From NCBI RefSeq assembly GCF_001282115.1, contig NZ_LJBR01000366.1, forward strand, positions 1 through 39,721: a stretch of DNA of 39,721 bases, written 5' to 3'. The notes beneath the pieces are model-generated. The model was given only the letters and a program-made list of their open reading frames with translations, was not told where the DNA came from and searched no databases. This document shows positions 39,706-39,721 of the stretch, piece by piece. Each line of letters opens with the position of its first letter. Position 1 is the first letter of the stretch. Origin of the DNA: Streptomyces sp. NRRL B-24085 (lineage in GTDB: Bacteria; Actinomycetota; Actinomycetes; Streptomycetales; Streptomycetaceae). The translations under genes and the position numbers were made by a program.

Positions 39706-39721
39706 GTGCCCACCCCCCACC
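39706..39721 (+). CDS. Start of a gene cut by the right window edge
   Basis: GTG at 39706 follows GGGAAGGAAA with about eight bases between, and only five codons (start, Pro, Thr, Pro, His) remain. The long leader with copy B of the shared element supports a real gene here. Nothing can be said about the product from the sequence in the window. Confidence 0.45.

Overview
The window is high-GC actinobacterial DNA and reads as an accessory stretch of a Streptomyces chromosome. The signs are about 70% GC, frequent GTG starts after AGGAGG-type ribosome binding sites, a CYP105D-type P450 with its [3Fe-4S] ferredoxin, a CebR-type operator in front of a secreted GH9 cellulase, a PAS/GAF/PP2C/HATPase phosphatase, F420-type flavin-split-barrel proteins and many small regulators paired with enzymes. 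No rRNA, tRNA, insertion sequence, integrase, prophage or CRISPR array is visible.

Left part (1-6.3 kb): a truncated secreted-protein start preceded by a chitinase-type promoter and cut by a perfect inverted repeat at the edge; a VanZ-like membrane protein; a DUF4230 protein; a stand-alone P450 whose K-helix reads Glu-Gln-Leu-Leu-Arg instead of Glu-x-x-Arg; a TetM/OtrA-like ribosome-protection GTPase; and, divergently, an atypical PRPP synthetase.

Central part (6.3-18.3 kb): a STAS protein; a MarR repressor divergent from an aldehyde/alcohol dehydrogenase pair with two palindromic operators; a quinone-oxidoreductase-like enzyme divergent from a GlxA/AdpA-type regulator; a lipoprotein; a TetR + DUF1304 operon with paired operators, divergent from GNAT-PPOX-VOC genes; DUF4235 and a glutathionyl-hydroquinone-reductase-like gene joined by a 7-bp tandem repeat; a cation diffusion facilitator; and a Ddn-like reductase.

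18.7-25.4 kb: the CYP105D-ferredoxin operon behind a 19-bp palindrome; a TetR regulator divergent from DUF1348, flavoprotein and aldo/keto reductase genes; a phytanoyl-CoA-dioxygenase-like enzyme divergent from an AraC regulator.

25.4-39.7 kb: a large fused protein (ECF sigma-like, zinc finger, membrane segment, ricin lectin, Gly/Tyr tail); an ArsB/NhaD-type transporter; a DUF4232 lipoprotein; the PP2C phosphatase; a decayed GH2 glycosidase remnant; the CebR-boxed GH9 cellulase; an orphan QcrB-like cytochrome b translationally coupled to an ECF41 sigma factor; a 2OG-Fe(II) oxygenase; and an RHH antitoxin with a Fic-like toxin lacking the catalytic His. A 32-bp element upstream of the fused sigma/lectin gene recurs at nearly the same distance upstream of a gene that begins at the right edge.

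The most interesting places are the sigma/lectin fusion and its shared leader element, the ECF41-QcrB coupling with a matching ECF41-type promoter, and the paired operators of the TetR-DUF1304 unit.
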